Notes: generated by a model from the sequence alone, not told the origin. Numbered from the stretch's first letter, positions 36,026 through 46,490 are shown. The stretch is 64,000 nt of DNA from Pigmentibacter sp. JX0631 (GCF_029873255.1 NZ_CP123622.1:1514501-1578500); one strand, 5' to 3'. Program-made: numbers and translations.

Positions 36026-36406
36026 TTAATCTTTACCAGATATATACTTTTCGTATTCTTTTGCACTTAGTAAATTAGTTGGTGGGTTTTTTATTTCAAC
36101 TTTAATCAACCAACCATTATTATAGGCATCTGTTGCTAAGCTTTCAGGTTTGTCAATAATTTGTGAATTTATTTCAGTAACAGTGCAAGAAGTTGGAGTA
36201 TAAAGTTCACTTACTGTTTTTGTTGATTCAATTGTTCCAAATGCATCATTTGCATTAAATGTAGTACCAACTTTAGGTAACTCTAAATAAACAACATCAC
36301 CTAATTGTTCAATTGCAAATTTTGTCACACCTATTGAAGCCTTATTTCCTTCAATTTTTATCCATTCATGTTCTTTTGTATATTTTAGTTCTTCAGGATA
36401 AGACAT
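36026..36406 (-). CDS. gcvH: Glycine cleavage system H protein
   Basis: The lipoyl carrier that shuttles the aminomethyl group between P and T proteins. The lipoylated Lys is in GTIESTKTVSELYTP. The start at 36406 follows AAGGAATATTT and gives 126 residues, typical of the family; the upstream in-frame codons would include the ribosome binding site. Confidence 0.96.
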   Translation of the reverse strand: MSYPEELKYTKEHEWIKIEGNKASIGVTKFAIEQLGDVVYLELPKVGTTFNANDAFGTIESTKTVSELYTPTSCTVTEINSQIIDKPESLATDAYNNGWLIKVEIKNPPTNLLSAKEYEKYISGKD

Positions 36407-36434
36407 AAATATTCCTTTCAAAAAGTAAATTTAA

Positions 36435-37559
36435 TTAACCTTGCGCACTTCCTTGGACATAAAATGGTTTTTTTACAACAACAGCTGGTTTTTTATCGCC
36501 TCGTACGTCAATCCAAATATTGCTTCCAATTTTTGCAAATTCAGAGGTGACATATGCCATCCCAATATTTTTAGACAATGTTGGAGAAGGGCTACCACTT
36601 GTAATCAAACCTATTTCAGAACCATTCTCAGCAGCTGAAAATACTTTATAACCATGTCTTCCAATAGCCTTATCTTGCATTTCAAACGCTATTAACTTGG
36701 TTTTAGTTCCGGATTCTTTCTGCATTAGTAAAGTTTTTTTCCCGATAAAGTCAGGCTTATCAAATTTTGTAATCCAACTCAAACCACATTCCAATGCAGT
36801 TTTAGATTGATCCATATCATTTCCATAGAGTAAATATCCACACTCCAAACGGAGAGTATCTCTAGCGCCAAGGCCACATGGTTTTACTCCTAACTCACTA
36901 CCTGCTTGGAGCAAAGCTTTCCATATTTTTGCTGCTGAAGACGCTGGAACATACAATTCATATCCCAGCTCTCCTGTATAACCCGTCCTTGCAATAATAG
37001 AGGGAGTTCCCAACACCTTTCCTTCTGCAAAATGATAATAAGCTAAATCATGAATTTTTACGTCTACAACTTTTGCAATTAATTCTCTGCTTTTTGGCCC
37101 TTGAACAGCTATTTGCGCATAATCATCACTCAAATTTTCTATTATAACTCCCTGTTTGGGACAATTTTCTTTTAACCATGCTAAATCTTTTTCAATATTA
37201 CTAGCATTGACACAGATAAAAAATGAATCAAGTCCTCTTTTATAAATGATAATGTCATCTATTACAGTTCCATTTTCAGTACAAAAAGCATTGTATTGGG
37301 CTTGTCCAATTGTTAATTTAGATAAATCATTAAGTGTGGTGTATTGCAGGAAATCAAATGCGCCTCTCCCAATTACATTGATTTCGCCCATGTGACTTAC
37401 ATCAAAAAGACCAACCGCATTTCTTACACATTTATGTTCATCAACTAATCCAGAATATTGAACTGGCATAGACCAGCCAGCAAATGGAACCATTCTTGCG
37501 CCAAGAGCTATATGCTCTTCATAAAGTGGAGTTAATTTTAACTTTTCTTCAGATGTCAT
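36435..37559 (-). CDS. gcvT: Aminomethyltransferase (T protein)
   Basis: A 374-residue folate-dependent enzyme that releases ammonia from aminomethyl-GcvH and makes methylene-tetrahydrofolate. The N-terminus (GWSMPVQYSG, FDVSHMGE) and the TGYTGELGYELY region are typical. First gene of gcvT-gcvH-gcvPA-gcvPB-adh. I see no glycine riboswitch in the 149 bases upstream. Confidence 0.95.
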   Translation of the reverse strand: MTSEEKLKLTPLYEEHIALGARMVPFAGWSMPVQYSGLVDEHKCVRNAVGLFDVSHMGEINVIGRGAFDFLQYTTLNDLSKLTIGQAQYNAFCTENGTVIDDIIIYKRGLDSFFICVNASNIEKDLAWLKENCPKQGVIIENLSDDYAQIAVQGPKSRELIAKVVDVKIHDLAYYHFAEGKVLGTPSIIARTGYTGELGYELYVPASSAAKIWKALLQAGSELGVKPCGLGARDTLRLECGYLLYGNDMDQSKTALECGLSWITKFDKPDFIGKKTLLMQKESGTKTKLIAFEMQDKAIGRHGYKVFSAAENGSEIGLITSGSPSPTLSKNIGMAYVTSEFAKIGSNIWIDVRGDKKPAVVVKKPFYVQGSAQG

Positions 37560-37634
37560 TTAGTTACCCTCGGTTTAAGGTTAAATTTCTGCAACGTATC
37601 ATCTTGACTTGAAAGTTATTAGTCAACAAAAAGG

Positions 37635-37672
37635 AAAAAATCTTTGTAATATTCTTATTACAAAGATTTTTT
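37635..37672 (-). terminator. Terminator after ppa
   Basis: Two perfect 17-nt arms (ending in A6 and T6) around the loop TTCT, located 37 bases after the ppa stop. It can terminate in either direction. It separates ppa from the gcv operon. Confidence 0.85.
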
Positions 37673-37708
37673 AAAATACAGTGGATGTATGAAGATTTTG
37701 CTTTCAGA

Positions 37709-38272
37709 TTATTTCTTTAACATATCTTTGTTTCTATTATAAAAATCTATAGATTCTTTAATAACTTTTTCAGCTTCTTCTTTTCCTTGCCATCCAACAA
37801 TTTCAACTTTTTTGTTTTCTAACAACTTATAAGTTTTGAAAAATTGTTCGATTTCTTTTAAATAATGCGGATTAATTTCTTCTAGCTGTTTGATGTCTGT
37901 TATATGTTTGAACTGCGGATCATCAGAATGAACAGCAAGAATTTTATCGTCAGCATCACCACCGTCGATCATTTTTAAACAGCCGATTACTCGAGCGTCC
38001 ATCATGCTAAGTGGGTGTACAGGATCTTGCCCTATCACCATAACATCTAGGGGATCACCGTCATCACAATAAGTTTGAGGGATAAAACCGTAATTAATAG
38101 GATAAAACATTGGGCTAGAAAGAACTCTATCTAGAAATAAAAGACCTGAATCAGCGTCTATTTCATACTTATTTTTTGAACCACGAGGAATTTCAATAAT
38201 AGCTGTAACAATTGAAGGAACTTTTTCACCAACGCTGACGGAATGCCATGGGTGCCAAGGATTAACTGACAT
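37709..38272 (-). CDS. ppa: Inorganic pyrophosphatase, family I
   Basis: A 187-residue soluble enzyme that hydrolyses pyrophosphate. The signature DGDPLDVMVIG carries the metal-binding aspartates; the Lys/Glu residues of EIPRGSKNKYE are present. TTGGAG precedes the ATG. A single-gene unit with a strong terminator. Confidence 0.96.
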   Translation of the reverse strand: MSVNPWHPWHSVSVGEKVPSIVTAIIEIPRGSKNKYEIDADSGLLFLDRVLSSPMFYPINYGFIPQTYCDDGDPLDVMVIGQDPVHPLSMMDARVIGCLKMIDGGDADDKILAVHSDDPQFKHITDIKQLEEINPHYLKEIEQFFKTYKLLENKKVEIVGWQGKEEAEKVIKESIDFYNRNKDMLKK

Positions 38273-38432
38273 ATTTTAACTCCAAAATGTTTATAAAATA
38301 GTTTATCATTCTCACCCAAAAGTGCTTTAAGGGAAGAGTGATAAAGAAGATGGTCTGTTGTACATGCAGATAGCACTTTTGAAAAGAAAAATGAATGCTT
38401 TAAGTTCGAACAAATTAAAAAAGGTTATTTTT

Positions 38433-38804
38433 ATGACAGAAAAAAAGAAAACCAAACCTATTAAATTGGAATGGAGCGGTAACATCGCTTCTGTAGGGCA
38501 GGAGTCACCAGTAAATTTAAAGAAATCGGAAACTAAAGAAGAAAAAAAACAGCCCAATGCTATTCAAGGAAAATTAAAAATAAGAACTGAAACAAAAGGT
38601 AGGGCAGGAAAGCCAGTAGCCATATTATTTAACTTTAGCGATCCGGAAGCACATAATCCAGAAAGTCTAAAACTGCTTTGCTCAAAACTTAAAACTTCTC
38701 TGGCCTGCGGCGGAACAGTTGAAAATAATGAAATTGTATTAACAATTCGTGAAATTAATAAATTAAAAGAAGTACTTAAAAATTTTCAATTAAATTCTAA
38801 TTAA
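38433..38804 (+). CDS. SUI1/YciH-family translation factor
   Basis: A 123-residue protein with a charged N-terminus and a C-terminal SUI1-like domain (IRTETKGRAGKPVAI, then TSLACGGTVENNEIVL). YciH-type proteins bind the ribosome and may affect initiation fidelity under stress. The start at 38433 follows AAAGG with 8 bases; the longer frame to 38358 has no ribosome binding site. Confidence 0.85.
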   Translation: MTEKKKTKPIKLEWSGNIASVGQESPVNLKKSETKEEKKQPNAIQGKLKIRTETKGRAGKPVAILFNFSDPEAHNPESLKLLCSKLKTSLACGGTVENNEIVLTIREINKLKEVLKNFQLNSN

Positions 38805-39021
38805 AAAAAATCTTAAGAAAAATAAAATCATAAAATAAACATTAATAATGATTTTTATTAAATATTAAATTTTGGTAACTTTTATAAATAAGCAATACAA
38901 AACTTGAACAATATTAATTTTTCTTGTAGAGATATTGTGACTTTTATTTGCTATCAATAGTCTACCAATAACAAATTCATAAAATATATGTCGTTAATTT
39001 ATAGTCAAGGAAGGTTTTAAA

Positions 39022-39984
39022 TTGAAGACAAAAGTAACAAAGTTCAATGGACTATATGTTTGTTTGCATATTCCCGAATTCTGGAATGGAAAAACAGTAT
39101 TGTATGTTCATGGAGGCCCTGGAAGTCATTCATATGATTTTGAATGTGGAATTCAATCTTTTCCCCAATTAAAAAATTCTATGTTTGCTTTTATTACCTA
39201 TGATCAAAGGGGCTCAGGCCGCTCTGAGAACAGTTCACAAAGTTTAAAAGAACTTTCACACGCTATAAATATAGAAGACTTGACCTATCTAATAAAAGAT
39301 TTACCAAAAATCTTTAATTTAGATAAGATTGATATTGTTTTTGGGCATAGCTATGGTGCCCGTTTAGTTTATGACACTTTATGGAAGCATCCACATATAA
39401 ACATTTTGTATTTACTTGTAGGCACAAATATTTATCCAAATGATGCTTTTAATACTTCACTTTTTCTTGATTTACAAATATTGAAAAATACTCAGCCCGA
39501 AGAATATGAGCTTGCTTTAAAATTAATTGTAAATAATAATAAAGAACCTTATTTACTTTCACCAAAAATAAGAAAACTTTTTAACTGTCTGAGTAGCAGA
39601 CAGACAGCAAGGCAACATTTTTATTGGGCTAATCCTAAAGTCCAAACATGGTGGAACAAAATAAACACAAATAGTAAAGTTCATGATAATGATGAAGTCT
39701 ACTTTAGAATTGTTGAAACATTTAATGATGAAAAATTTAATACAGGAAATTATGACCCCAGTCATTTATGCCAATTTGGAAAATATATAATTGGTTTTCA
39801 TGATATATTAATGAATGGTACAACAACGTTTCCTGAAATTAAAAATAATATTATTAAATGTTATGCTTCTTCGCACTACCCACAGTTTGAAGAACCAGAA
39901 ATATTTATCAATGCATTAAGAAGTTTATTACATGAAGAACAAAATTATACCCCAAATTATAAAAATGTTAGTGGCAATGCTTAA
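39022..39984 (+). CDS. Alpha/beta hydrolase, proline iminopeptidase-like
   Basis: A 320-residue hydrolase with the family S33 oxyanion motif HGGPGSHS, the nucleophile Ser in GHSYGARL and a probable catalytic His in SSHYPQF. The acid residue is less clear (GFHDIL). Translation starts at TTG after AAGGAAGG. It may remove N-terminal proline from peptides, but other ester or peptide substrates are possible. Confidence 0.75.
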   Translation: MKTKVTKFNGLYVCLHIPEFWNGKTVLYVHGGPGSHSYDFECGIQSFPQLKNSMFAFITYDQRGSGRSENSSQSLKELSHAINIEDLTYLIKDLPKIFNLDKIDIVFGHSYGARLVYDTLWKHPHINILYLLVGTNIYPNDAFNTSLFLDLQILKNTQPEEYELALKLIVNNNKEPYLLSPKIRKLFNCLSSRQTARQHFYWANPKVQTWWNKINTNSKVHDNDEVYFRIVETFNDEKFNTGNYDPSHLCQFGKYIIGFHDILMNGTTTFPEIKNNIIKCYASSHYPQFEEPEIFINALRSLLHEEQNYTPNYKNVSGNA

Positions 39985-40014
39985 TTCTATATTTTAAAAT
40001 TTAGAAAATGATTT

Positions 40015-40704
40015 TTAAAAATCAGCTCTCACCCAGCCTAAAATTATGTTACTTTTATCAGAAAAATCTTCTTTTTTATAATTTTTATAATTTACATCAT
40101 AAATAACGAATTTATTATCTTTAGCCACTAAAGCCAGCCTTCTTGAATATTTTTCTTTTTCTTCCCAAACTGAATTGTTATAATTTGCTTCAGCTATATC
40201 TACATATCCTTCAGAAATATTCACATTTACTATCACCGCAACATGCCCATATGGAAGATTTTCATCTTTTCCAGATTTTTTATAAATTAATAAATCACCT
40301 TCTTTTGGAATCGTAGTTTCACCATTTGAAGTTTTAATAAGTTTAATTTTTTTTCCAGTTTTTAAATCTTCCGCCGAGGTAAGGTCAAAAATTTCATTTG
40401 CGGTATCTACTGATCCAAAAGTGATATTTTTTTGAGTTATCCACCACCGTCTTGCATACTCAACGCATTGCCATTTAATTCCCGTGTATACATCTTTTTC
40501 ATTTTCTTTTTTAAATGAATTTGGAATGGGCTTTACACATTCCGAACGACAATTTGAATAGGCGCTAACTCCATTACTAGCACCTAGTTTTTCTCCATAT
40601 GGAGTGACGCACTTATTCACGGCTGAATTTTCACAATATTTTGTTAAATCAGCAGCAAATATAGAGGAATAACTTAAAGACAATAATAATATTATTTTTT
40701 TCAT
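40015..40704 (-). CDS. Exported CHAP-domain amidase
   Basis: A 229-residue protein with a signal peptide (MKKIILLLSLSYSSIFA). The CHAP domain has the catalytic Cys in WQCVEYARRWW and His in YGHVAVIVNV. It looks most like the amidase domain of glutathionylspermidine synthetase/amidase, here without the synthetase part and exported, so it may cut peptidoglycan peptides or a polyamine conjugate. Four extra cysteines near the N-terminus could form disulfides. Confidence 0.75.
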   Translation of the reverse strand: MKKIILLLSLSYSSIFAADLTKYCENSAVNKCVTPYGEKLGASNGVSAYSNCRSECVKPIPNSFKKENEKDVYTGIKWQCVEYARRWWITQKNITFGSVDTANEIFDLTSAEDLKTGKKIKLIKTSNGETTIPKEGDLLIYKKSGKDENLPYGHVAVIVNVNISEGYVDIAEANYNNSVWEEKEKYSRRLALVAKDNKFVIYDVNYKNYKKEDFSDKSNIILGWVRADF

Positions 40705-40868
40705 AACTCTCCTAATTAGAAAAAGTATAATGCAAAAATGTGGTCAAATTTTTAAATTAAAGCATAATGCTAAAAAATTAAAAATACTTAACCTTACTTT
40801 CCTCTTCCAACAAAAAAGTTTAGCATGGTATAGCCAAGATCACCGCATTAACATAAAGGAAAAAAAAA

Positions 40869-41348
40869 TTGAATCTAATTGATTTACTTAAAGAAAAAAT
40901 ACCGCCTGAAAAGTTATTTAAATTGCTTCGCTTTTGGCCTCCATACTTAGGAGCTGGTATTAAAGTTACAAATGTCAGTACAGATATTTTGAAGCTTGAA
41001 GTCGAAATGGATCTCACTTGGTATAACAAAAATTTTGTGGGCACTCATTTTGGAGGCTCACTTTTTGCCATGACAGACCCATTTTACATGCTAATGCTGA
41101 TAAAAAACTTAGGAAGTAGCTATATAATTTGGGATAAATCAGCAAAAATTGAATTTATAAAACCAGCAAAAGGAAAAGTCAAAGCTCATTTTGAATTTAC
41201 AAAAGATGAGATTGATGAAATTAAATATAATTGTGACATTAAGAAAAAATATATCTTTAATAAAGAAATATTTATTTTCGATGAAATAGGAGAATTGGTA
41301 ACAAAAGTGGAAAAAACTTTGTATGTTAAAAAATCTAACGTTACTTAG
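40869..41348 (+). CDS. DUF4442-like hotdog thioesterase
   Basis: A 159-residue protein with the PaaI/DUF4442 hotdog pattern: WYNKNFVGTHFGGSLFAMTD near residue 60, then KSAKIEFIKPAKGKV. It starts at TTG after AAGGA. The substrate is unknown. The window has no menaquinone-pathway thioesterase otherwise, but the link is conjecture. It overlaps the converging TetR gene by 8 bases. Confidence 0.7.
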   Translation: MNLIDLLKEKIPPEKLFKLLRFWPPYLGAGIKVTNVSTDILKLEVEMDLTWYNKNFVGTHFGGSLFAMTDPFYMLMLIKNLGSSYIIWDKSAKIEFIKPAKGKVKAHFEFTKDEIDEIKYNCDIKKKYIFNKEIFIFDEIGELVTKVEKTLYVKKSNVT

Positions 41349-41913
41349 ATCTTAAAATATCAACTATAACTTCAATAATATTTTCAACATAATCACTATT
41401 CTTTTTTAAATCTTTCTTTATAACATTGTAACTATCAAAAATAAGCGAATTTACTAAACTATAAATAATAAATCCATAAAATTCAGCCGTATATTTGTTT
41501 GATATTTCTCCGATATTTTGCAATTTATTAATTTTTTTAATCCATAAATGAGGAGACATATTACTTTCAATCTTAAAAACATCTTGGCTATCTTCTAATT
41601 GTTGCCATTGCATCAGCCTTTTGATTCTTGGATCACTATTGTAAAAATTAATTCTAGAAATTACGATACTGTTAATCAATTCAATTAAAGTATTGCTTTT
41701 TAAATTTTCCTTAACAGAGTTAGATAAATTTACATTTAAAAGATGCTTTTTTACTGTTTTCCAAAGCTCAAGTTTATTTCCTACATGATGATAAATTAAA
41801 CTTTGGTTAATTCCTGCTTCTTTAGCTATTTCACTAATTGAAGCTCCTGAAAATCCTTTTTGAATAAAAAGATTTGTTGCAGCTTCGATGATTTTTAATT
41901 TTGTTTTTTTCAT
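41341..41913 (-). CDS. TetR/AcrR-family regulator
   Basis: A 190-residue repressor-type protein. The N-terminal helix-turn-helix reads IIEAATNLFIQKGF, then ISEIAKEAGINQSLIYHHVG. The ligand domain is unspecific. It is divergent from the b561-type cytochrome gene, and a 10-bp inverted repeat lies between them, so it probably regulates itself and that gene. Confidence 0.88.
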   Translation of the reverse strand: MKKTKLKIIEAATNLFIQKGFSGASISEIAKEAGINQSLIYHHVGNKLELWKTVKKHLLNVNLSNSVKENLKSNTLIELINSIVISRINFYNSDPRIKRLMQWQQLEDSQDVFKIESNMSPHLWIKKINKLQNIGEISNKYTAEFYGFIIYSLVNSLIFDSYNVIKKDLKKNSDYVENIIEVIVDILRSK

Positions 41914-41962
41914 ATCAGCACCAGAATATAAAATTTATCTATTCCCAAAAATAATTATTGTT

Positions 41963-41991
41963 AATTCATTAAATTTCCATGTTAATGAATT
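41963..41991. promoter_or_regulatory. Candidate TetR-family operator
   Basis: AATTCATTAA-N9-TTAATGAATT, a perfect 10-bp inverted repeat 50 bases upstream of the TetR gene, in the space shared with the divergent cytochrome gene. Confidence 0.5.
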
Positions 41992-42164
41992 TTTCTTTTA
42001 AATAATGGAAAACAAAAAAAATCAAGTTTAATTACAACCAAAACAACAGACTAGCATGCTAGAAGCAAATTAAATTTATAAACAATAAATTTATGACATA
42101 AATTATTTGATAAAAAACAAAATATTGCTGAAAATAATTTTAAAAGTTAATTAGGAGTTAAAAC

Positions 42165-42815
42165 ATGAAAGAAAAAAATGAAACAAGTATAGAAATTGAA
42201 AAATATGAAAGAAAAAAAATTTATGACTATTTTTTAATATTTCTTCACTGGTGGAATGCTTTATCAATTTTTTGCTTAATGCTAACTATTTGGATTAAAC
42301 CTTTATTAAAATCTTTAAATAATTGGAAAGAAGTTCTTTATAGTTTCCATACATATATTGGATACGCTTTAATATTTGGATTAATTTTACGAATAATATG
42401 GGGAATTATTGGACCAAAACATGCAAGATTTATTAATATGTTTCAACCATCACTATACTTTAAAGTTATAAAATTAAAAAAATTTAAACTTTTAAAAAGC
42501 CAAGATTGGGGGCATGATATTCTTGGTAGTTTAGCATACTTAAAAGTTTATATACTTCTTTTTATTCAAGCATTAACAGGTTTATACTTAGCAGGAAAAG
42601 TTTTGAGTATAGGTCCATTTATGAATTTTATGGTATTTACAAGTGAGAAAACAATCTCAGACAAAATTATGAAAAAAACTCATGAAATAATTTTCTATAT
42701 ATTAATGATTTTTATTATAATTCATATTTTTATGTTAATTTATACTGAAGTAAAAGAAAAATTCCCTGTTGCACAATCAATGCTAAGCGGTTTCCAATAT
42801 CGGAAGAAAAAATAA
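42165..42815 (+). CDS. b561-type cytochrome (di-haem, Ni/Fe-hydrogenase b-like)
   Basis: A 216-residue membrane protein with four hydrophobic segments. Candidate haem ligands are His in FLHWWNA, SFHTYIGY, KTHEIIFY and IIHIFML. It would pass electrons between the quinone pool and a partner. No hydrogenase or dehydrogenase lies beside it. GGAGT precedes the ATG. Confidence 0.75.
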   Translation: MKEKNETSIEIEKYERKKIYDYFLIFLHWWNALSIFCLMLTIWIKPLLKSLNNWKEVLYSFHTYIGYALIFGLILRIIWGIIGPKHARFINMFQPSLYFKVIKLKKFKLLKSQDWGHDILGSLAYLKVYILLFIQALTGLYLAGKVLSIGPFMNFMVFTSEKTISDKIMKKTHEIIFYILMIFIIIHIFMLIYTEVKEKFPVAQSMLSGFQYRKKK

Positions 42816-43439
42816 TTAATTCATTTGTTTGAAAGTTTGTGTGTATAAGAATTTATCAGAATTTCCTTCATATAAATGCAATTCTAGTGAGCCATTTTCT
42901 TTGATTGAATACTTCATATTATAACTTACTTTCATATTATTTCTTTCAAATACATATTTATTCGTTGTTTCAAAAGAGTTAATATCAATTTCATCTCCAA
43001 AAAAATGTGCTTTTCTATCTCTAGAGTCTAAAATTAATTGAGCATAAAATATAAATTCACTTCCAGATTTTATATTTAAGAAACATTCAGAAAAAAATTC
43101 TCTTTTTGCTTTAACATCACAATAAGCTACAACATATTCTCTTCCCCATTTTGTCACAAAATATTTTCTATCAAGACAAGCTTCTTCCTCTTTTGTTATT
43201 TTTACTTTTGCAGTTTGTATATTTATTCCTTGCAAAAACTCTTTTGATTGTGAACTAGCAATTTTACAACTTTGATTTATATTTTCTTGATCTGGTTTAA
43301 ATTGTTGTACATACTGTTTTATTATATTTTGATCAACAATTTGTGAAACATGGTCATGAGATTCAGATGAAAAAGCATTAAAATGCATAAGGAAGATATT
43401 AGTCAGAGAAAAACAAGATATGAAAGAAATTTTTTTCAT
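42816..43439 (-). CDS. Exported protein of unknown function
   Basis: A 207-residue protein with a signal peptide (MKKISFISCFSLTNIFLMHFNAFSS). The mature part has several cysteines (QSCKIA, EACLDR, AYCDVK, ECFLN) that may form two disulfides. No family is recognised. Its stop adjoins the stop of the cytochrome gene. Confidence 0.6.
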   Translation of the reverse strand: MKKISFISCFSLTNIFLMHFNAFSSESHDHVSQIVDQNIIKQYVQQFKPDQENINQSCKIASSQSKEFLQGINIQTAKVKITKEEEACLDRKYFVTKWGREYVVAYCDVKAKREFFSECFLNIKSGSEFIFYAQLILDSRDRKAHFFGDEIDINSFETTNKYVFERNNMKVSYNMKYSIKENGSLELHLYEGNSDKFLYTQTFKQMN

Positions 43440-43882
43440 ATTGAATCCTATTTTATTTGAATTATTTTAAACAAAAATTGAAGAAATAGATTGATCTAAT
43501 TACGAATAGAAAAAAAACTAATAATTTTTAAATTTTTTATGTCTATTTATAACTAAAATCAAAGTGATGTTATTATATTTTTATATTTTGTCAATAATTT
43601 TAAATAATTATTTTTGGTATGTTATTTTAATTTTATTATTATTTCCAAAGTAACTTTATTAATTTATTCAAATTAATAATACAAATGTACATCGTATTTA
43701 TTTCTTGTATTTGAAATGCAAACACTTTTAAGAATAAACTAAAATTCTATTATTGTAATTATATTGTAATAATTATAATTAATTTTTCAAAATATAAAAT
43801 TTTATATAGATTTATGCTTAAATTTAGTGCATAATTTAATAACCTACATTCTAAGGAACTTAGGAGAAATAGGAGATTTTCA
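43440..43882. other. 443-bp AT-rich intergenic region
   Basis: It separates two divergent genes and presumably holds both promoters. The sequence is very AT-rich with A/T tracts, and I see no gene, repeat or clear hairpin. Confidence 0.5.
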
Positions 43883-44185
43883 TTGGAAAAAGATAGTAAT
43901 TTCATAAATTTACATAATACATCGCTGCTAAAAGCTCTTGCTAATAGAAAAGCCTATTTTGACTCCCTTTCTCCTGCAAAAAGAGAAGAAGCATATAAAT
44001 TTCAAGAGATTATAGATAGTGAATTAGCCAAAGCTGGCAATCAAGCAAACCGCATGTCTGTGATTCAAAGGTTAATGCGTGAACAACTTCTAGAGCTGCA
44101 AAAACAAACAAGCTCCCTTGCAGGAAGCTTGAAAGAATTAGGTGAAAACATACATTCATTAAAACCTGAAAACTTCGAACATTAA
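43883..44185 (+). CDS. Small helical protein of unknown function
   Basis: A 100-residue protein starting at TTG, with AGGAG 7 bases upstream. It is predicted mostly helical, with a heptad-like C-terminal half (LLELQKQTSSLAGSLKEL) that may form a coiled coil. No signal peptide or membrane segment. No family is recognised. It precedes sucC by about 200 bases. Confidence 0.6.
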   Translation: MEKDSNFINLHNTSLLKALANRKAYFDSLSPAKREEAYKFQEIIDSELAKAGNQANRMSVIQRLMREQLLELQKQTSSLAGSLKELGENIHSLKPENFEH

Positions 44186-44334
44186 TCATACCACAAAATA
44201 AAACTCACAAAATGTAACTAAGATTTTCACAATCTTGTTATAACTAATATTCAAAAAATCCCCCCCCTTTCTCTTCAATTAAAATCATTGTAATGTCGCA
44301 ACACTGTTTATGCATTTGTTTTCGAGCAGGCATA

Positions 44335-44356
44335 GGGTTAGGCACCCGTTTTTTTT
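44335..44356 (+). terminator. Weak hairpin with T8 in the sucC leader
   Basis: GGGT-TAGGC-ACCC followed by G and eight T residues, just 25 bases before the sucC start. It may end transcription of the 100-residue gene upstream or act as an attenuator of sucCD. The stem is short. Confidence 0.35.
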
Positions 44357-44380
44357 GATATTTTAATTTTGGAGAGTTTC

Positions 44381-45559
44381 ATGAACATTCATGAGTATCA
44401 AGCTAAGGATTTACTTTCCCGTTTTGGACTTAGTATTCCACAAGGTAAATTAGCATACACCGCTACTGAAGCTGAGTGGGCTGCCCGTAATTTAGGCTGT
44501 GGAAAAGATGGAAGAATTGCAGTTGTAAAAGCTCAAGTTCATTCAGGAGGAAGAGGTAAAGCTGGTGGGGTGAAACTTGCAAAAACGCCAGAAGAAGCTT
44601 TTTCTGCTGCAGAAAAAATGCTTGGAATGACTCTTGTTACAAATCAAACTGGCCCACAAGGGAAAAAAGTTCATAAATTACTTATTGCTGAGGGATGTGA
44701 TATTGAAAAAGAATATTACTTTGCTTTAGTAGTGAACAGAGAGACGGCGACTATTGGCGTTATGGCTTCAACAGAAGGCGGCATGGATATTGAAGAAGTT
44801 GCTGAAAAACATCCTGAAAAAATAATTACTGCAGATATTGATCCTACAGTTGGATTACAAGATTTCACAGTCCGTAAATTAAGTTTAGGTCTTGGTTTCG
44901 GACTAGGAACACCTCTGGCAAAAGATTTTGCAAAAACTTTAAAAGGCCTCTATCAAGCTTTTCTTACATATGACTGCTCAATGGTTGAAATTAATCCACT
45001 CGTTCTCACCAAAAAAGGTTCATTGGCAATACTTGACTGTAAAATGAGCTTTGATGAAAATGCGATGTTTAGACATCCAGATATTGCTGATTTAAGAGAC
45101 TATGAAGAAGATGATCCAAGAGAATTAGAAGCTTCAAAATATGGATTAAGTTATGTTTCACTTGAAGGTAACATTGGCTGTTTAGTTAATGGAGCTGGAT
45201 TAGCTATGGCAACCATGGACATAATTAAACAAACTGGAGGACAACCTTCTAACTTTTTAGATGTTGGAGGAGGCGCCAGTCAAGAAACAGTAACTCAAGC
45301 TTTCAGAATTATTCTTCGTGACAAAGCTGTTAAAGGTATTTTTGTAAATATCTTTGGTGGAATTATGAAATGCGATGTCATTGCAAACGGTATTGTTGCC
45401 GCAGCTAAGGAACTAGGATTAAAAGTACCATTAGTCGTTAGACTCGAAGGTACAAATGTTGAGCTAGGGAAAAAAATATTAACAGAATCAGGATTAAATA
45501 TTTTAAGCGCATCGTCCATGGCTGATGGAGCGCAAAAAATAGTTCAAGCTGTAAAGTAA
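44381..45559 (+). CDS. sucC: Succinyl-CoA synthetase beta subunit
   Basis: A 392-residue ATP-grasp subunit that binds the nucleotide and, with SucD, interconverts succinyl-CoA and succinate in the TCA cycle. The N-terminus [16 protein letters not shown] and [16 protein letters not shown] are diagnostic. The start at 44381 follows GGAG by 6 bases. Confidence 0.97.
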   Translation: MNIHEYQAKDLLSRFGLSIPQGKLAYTATEAEWAARNLGCGKDGRIAVVKAQVHSGGRGKAGGVKLAKTPEEAFSAAEKMLGMTLVTNQTGPQGKKVHKLLIAEGCDIEKEYYFALVVNRETATIGVMASTEGGMDIEEVAEKHPEKIITADIDPTVGLQDFTVRKLSLGLGFGLGTPLAKDFAKTLKGLYQAFLTYDCSMVEINPLVLTKKGSLAILDCKMSFDENAMFRHPDIADLRDYEEDDPRELEASKYGLSYVSLEGNIGCLVNGAGLAMATMDIIKQTGGQPSNFLDVGGGASQETVTQAFRIILRDKAVKGIFVNIFGGIMKCDVIANGIVAAAKELGLKVPLVVRLEGTNVELGKKILTESGLNILSASSMADGAQKIVQAVK

Positions 45560-45582
45560 CAAAATCTTAAAGGAAAATAATT

Positions 45583-46464
45583 ATGTCTATTCTTGTAGGT
45601 AAACAAACAAAATTAATTTGCCAAGGAATTTCTGGTAGCGCTGGTAAATTTCATTCAGAAAAATGCGCAGAATATGGAACAAATTTAGTTGGAGGAGTTG
45701 TTCCTGGGAAAGGCGGCTCTACAGTTTTAGATAAACCAGTATTTAATACAGTAGCTGAAGCTATGCACAAAACAGGTGCTAATGCATCTATGGTTTTTGT
45801 ACCTCCACCTTTTGCAGCGGATTCTATCTTAGAAGCGATCGATGCTGGTATTGAATTGATTGTTGCTATCACTGAAGGAATTCCAGTACTAGACATGTTG
45901 AGAGTTAAAAAAGCTCTTCTAAATGCTGGTGGTAAAACAAGGTTAATAGGACCAAACTGTCCAGGAGTCATTACCCCAGGTGATAAATGTAAAATAGGTA
46001 TCATGCCCGGACATATCCATCTGCCTGGACGCATTGGGATTATTAGTAAATCAGGAACATTAACATACGAAGCCGTAGGCCAAACTTCTGCTTTAGGAAT
46101 AGGGCAATCAACTTGTGTAGGAATTGGCGGAGATCCTATTAATGGTACAAGTTTTATTGATGTTCTTGAAATGTTTCAAAAAGACCCTGAGACAGATGCT
46201 GTAATAATGATAGGGGAAATTGGTGGAACTTTAGAAATTGAAGCTTCTGACTGGATTAAAAGGAATATGAAAAAGCCAGTTGTAGGCTTTATAGCAGGTC
46301 AAACTGCTCCTAAAGGAAAAAGAATGGGACATGCCGGAGCTATTATTAGCGGCGGAAAAGGTACCGCTGAAGAAAAAATAGATGCTATGAAATCATGTGG
46401 CTTACATGTCGCAATGAGTCCAGCTGATATGGGCATAACTTTGAAAAAGGCATTAGGCCTTTAA
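45583..46464 (+). CDS. sucD: Succinyl-CoA synthetase alpha subunit
   Basis: A 293-residue CoA-binding subunit. The phosphohistidine is in [12 protein letters not shown], and the CoA/SucD signature [11 protein letters not shown] is present. It follows sucC by 23 bases with AAAGG before its ATG, and ends the operon at a strong terminator. Confidence 0.97.
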   Translation: MSILVGKQTKLICQGISGSAGKFHSEKCAEYGTNLVGGVVPGKGGSTVLDKPVFNTVAEAMHKTGANASMVFVPPPFAADSILEAIDAGIELIVAITEGIPVLDMLRVKKALLNAGGKTRLIGPNCPGVITPGDKCKIGIMPGHIHLPGRIGIISKSGTLTYEAVGQTSALGIGQSTCVGIGGDPINGTSFIDVLEMFQKDPETDAVIMIGEIGGTLEIEASDWIKRNMKKPVVGFIAGQTAPKGKRMGHAGAIISGGKGTAEEKIDAMKSCGLHVAMSPADMGITLKKALGL

Positions 46465-46490
46465 TTCTATTACCGGTGATTAATGAGAAG

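Noticed and set aside
37560-37708. Glycine riboswitch before gcvT
   Set aside because: The leader contains only the ppa terminator and AT-rich sequence; no tandem aptamer-like conserved elements are seen.
39022-39984. MenH (SHCHC synthase) for the missing men step
   Set aside because: The HGGPG oxyanion motif and length fit the proline iminopeptidase type rather than MenH.
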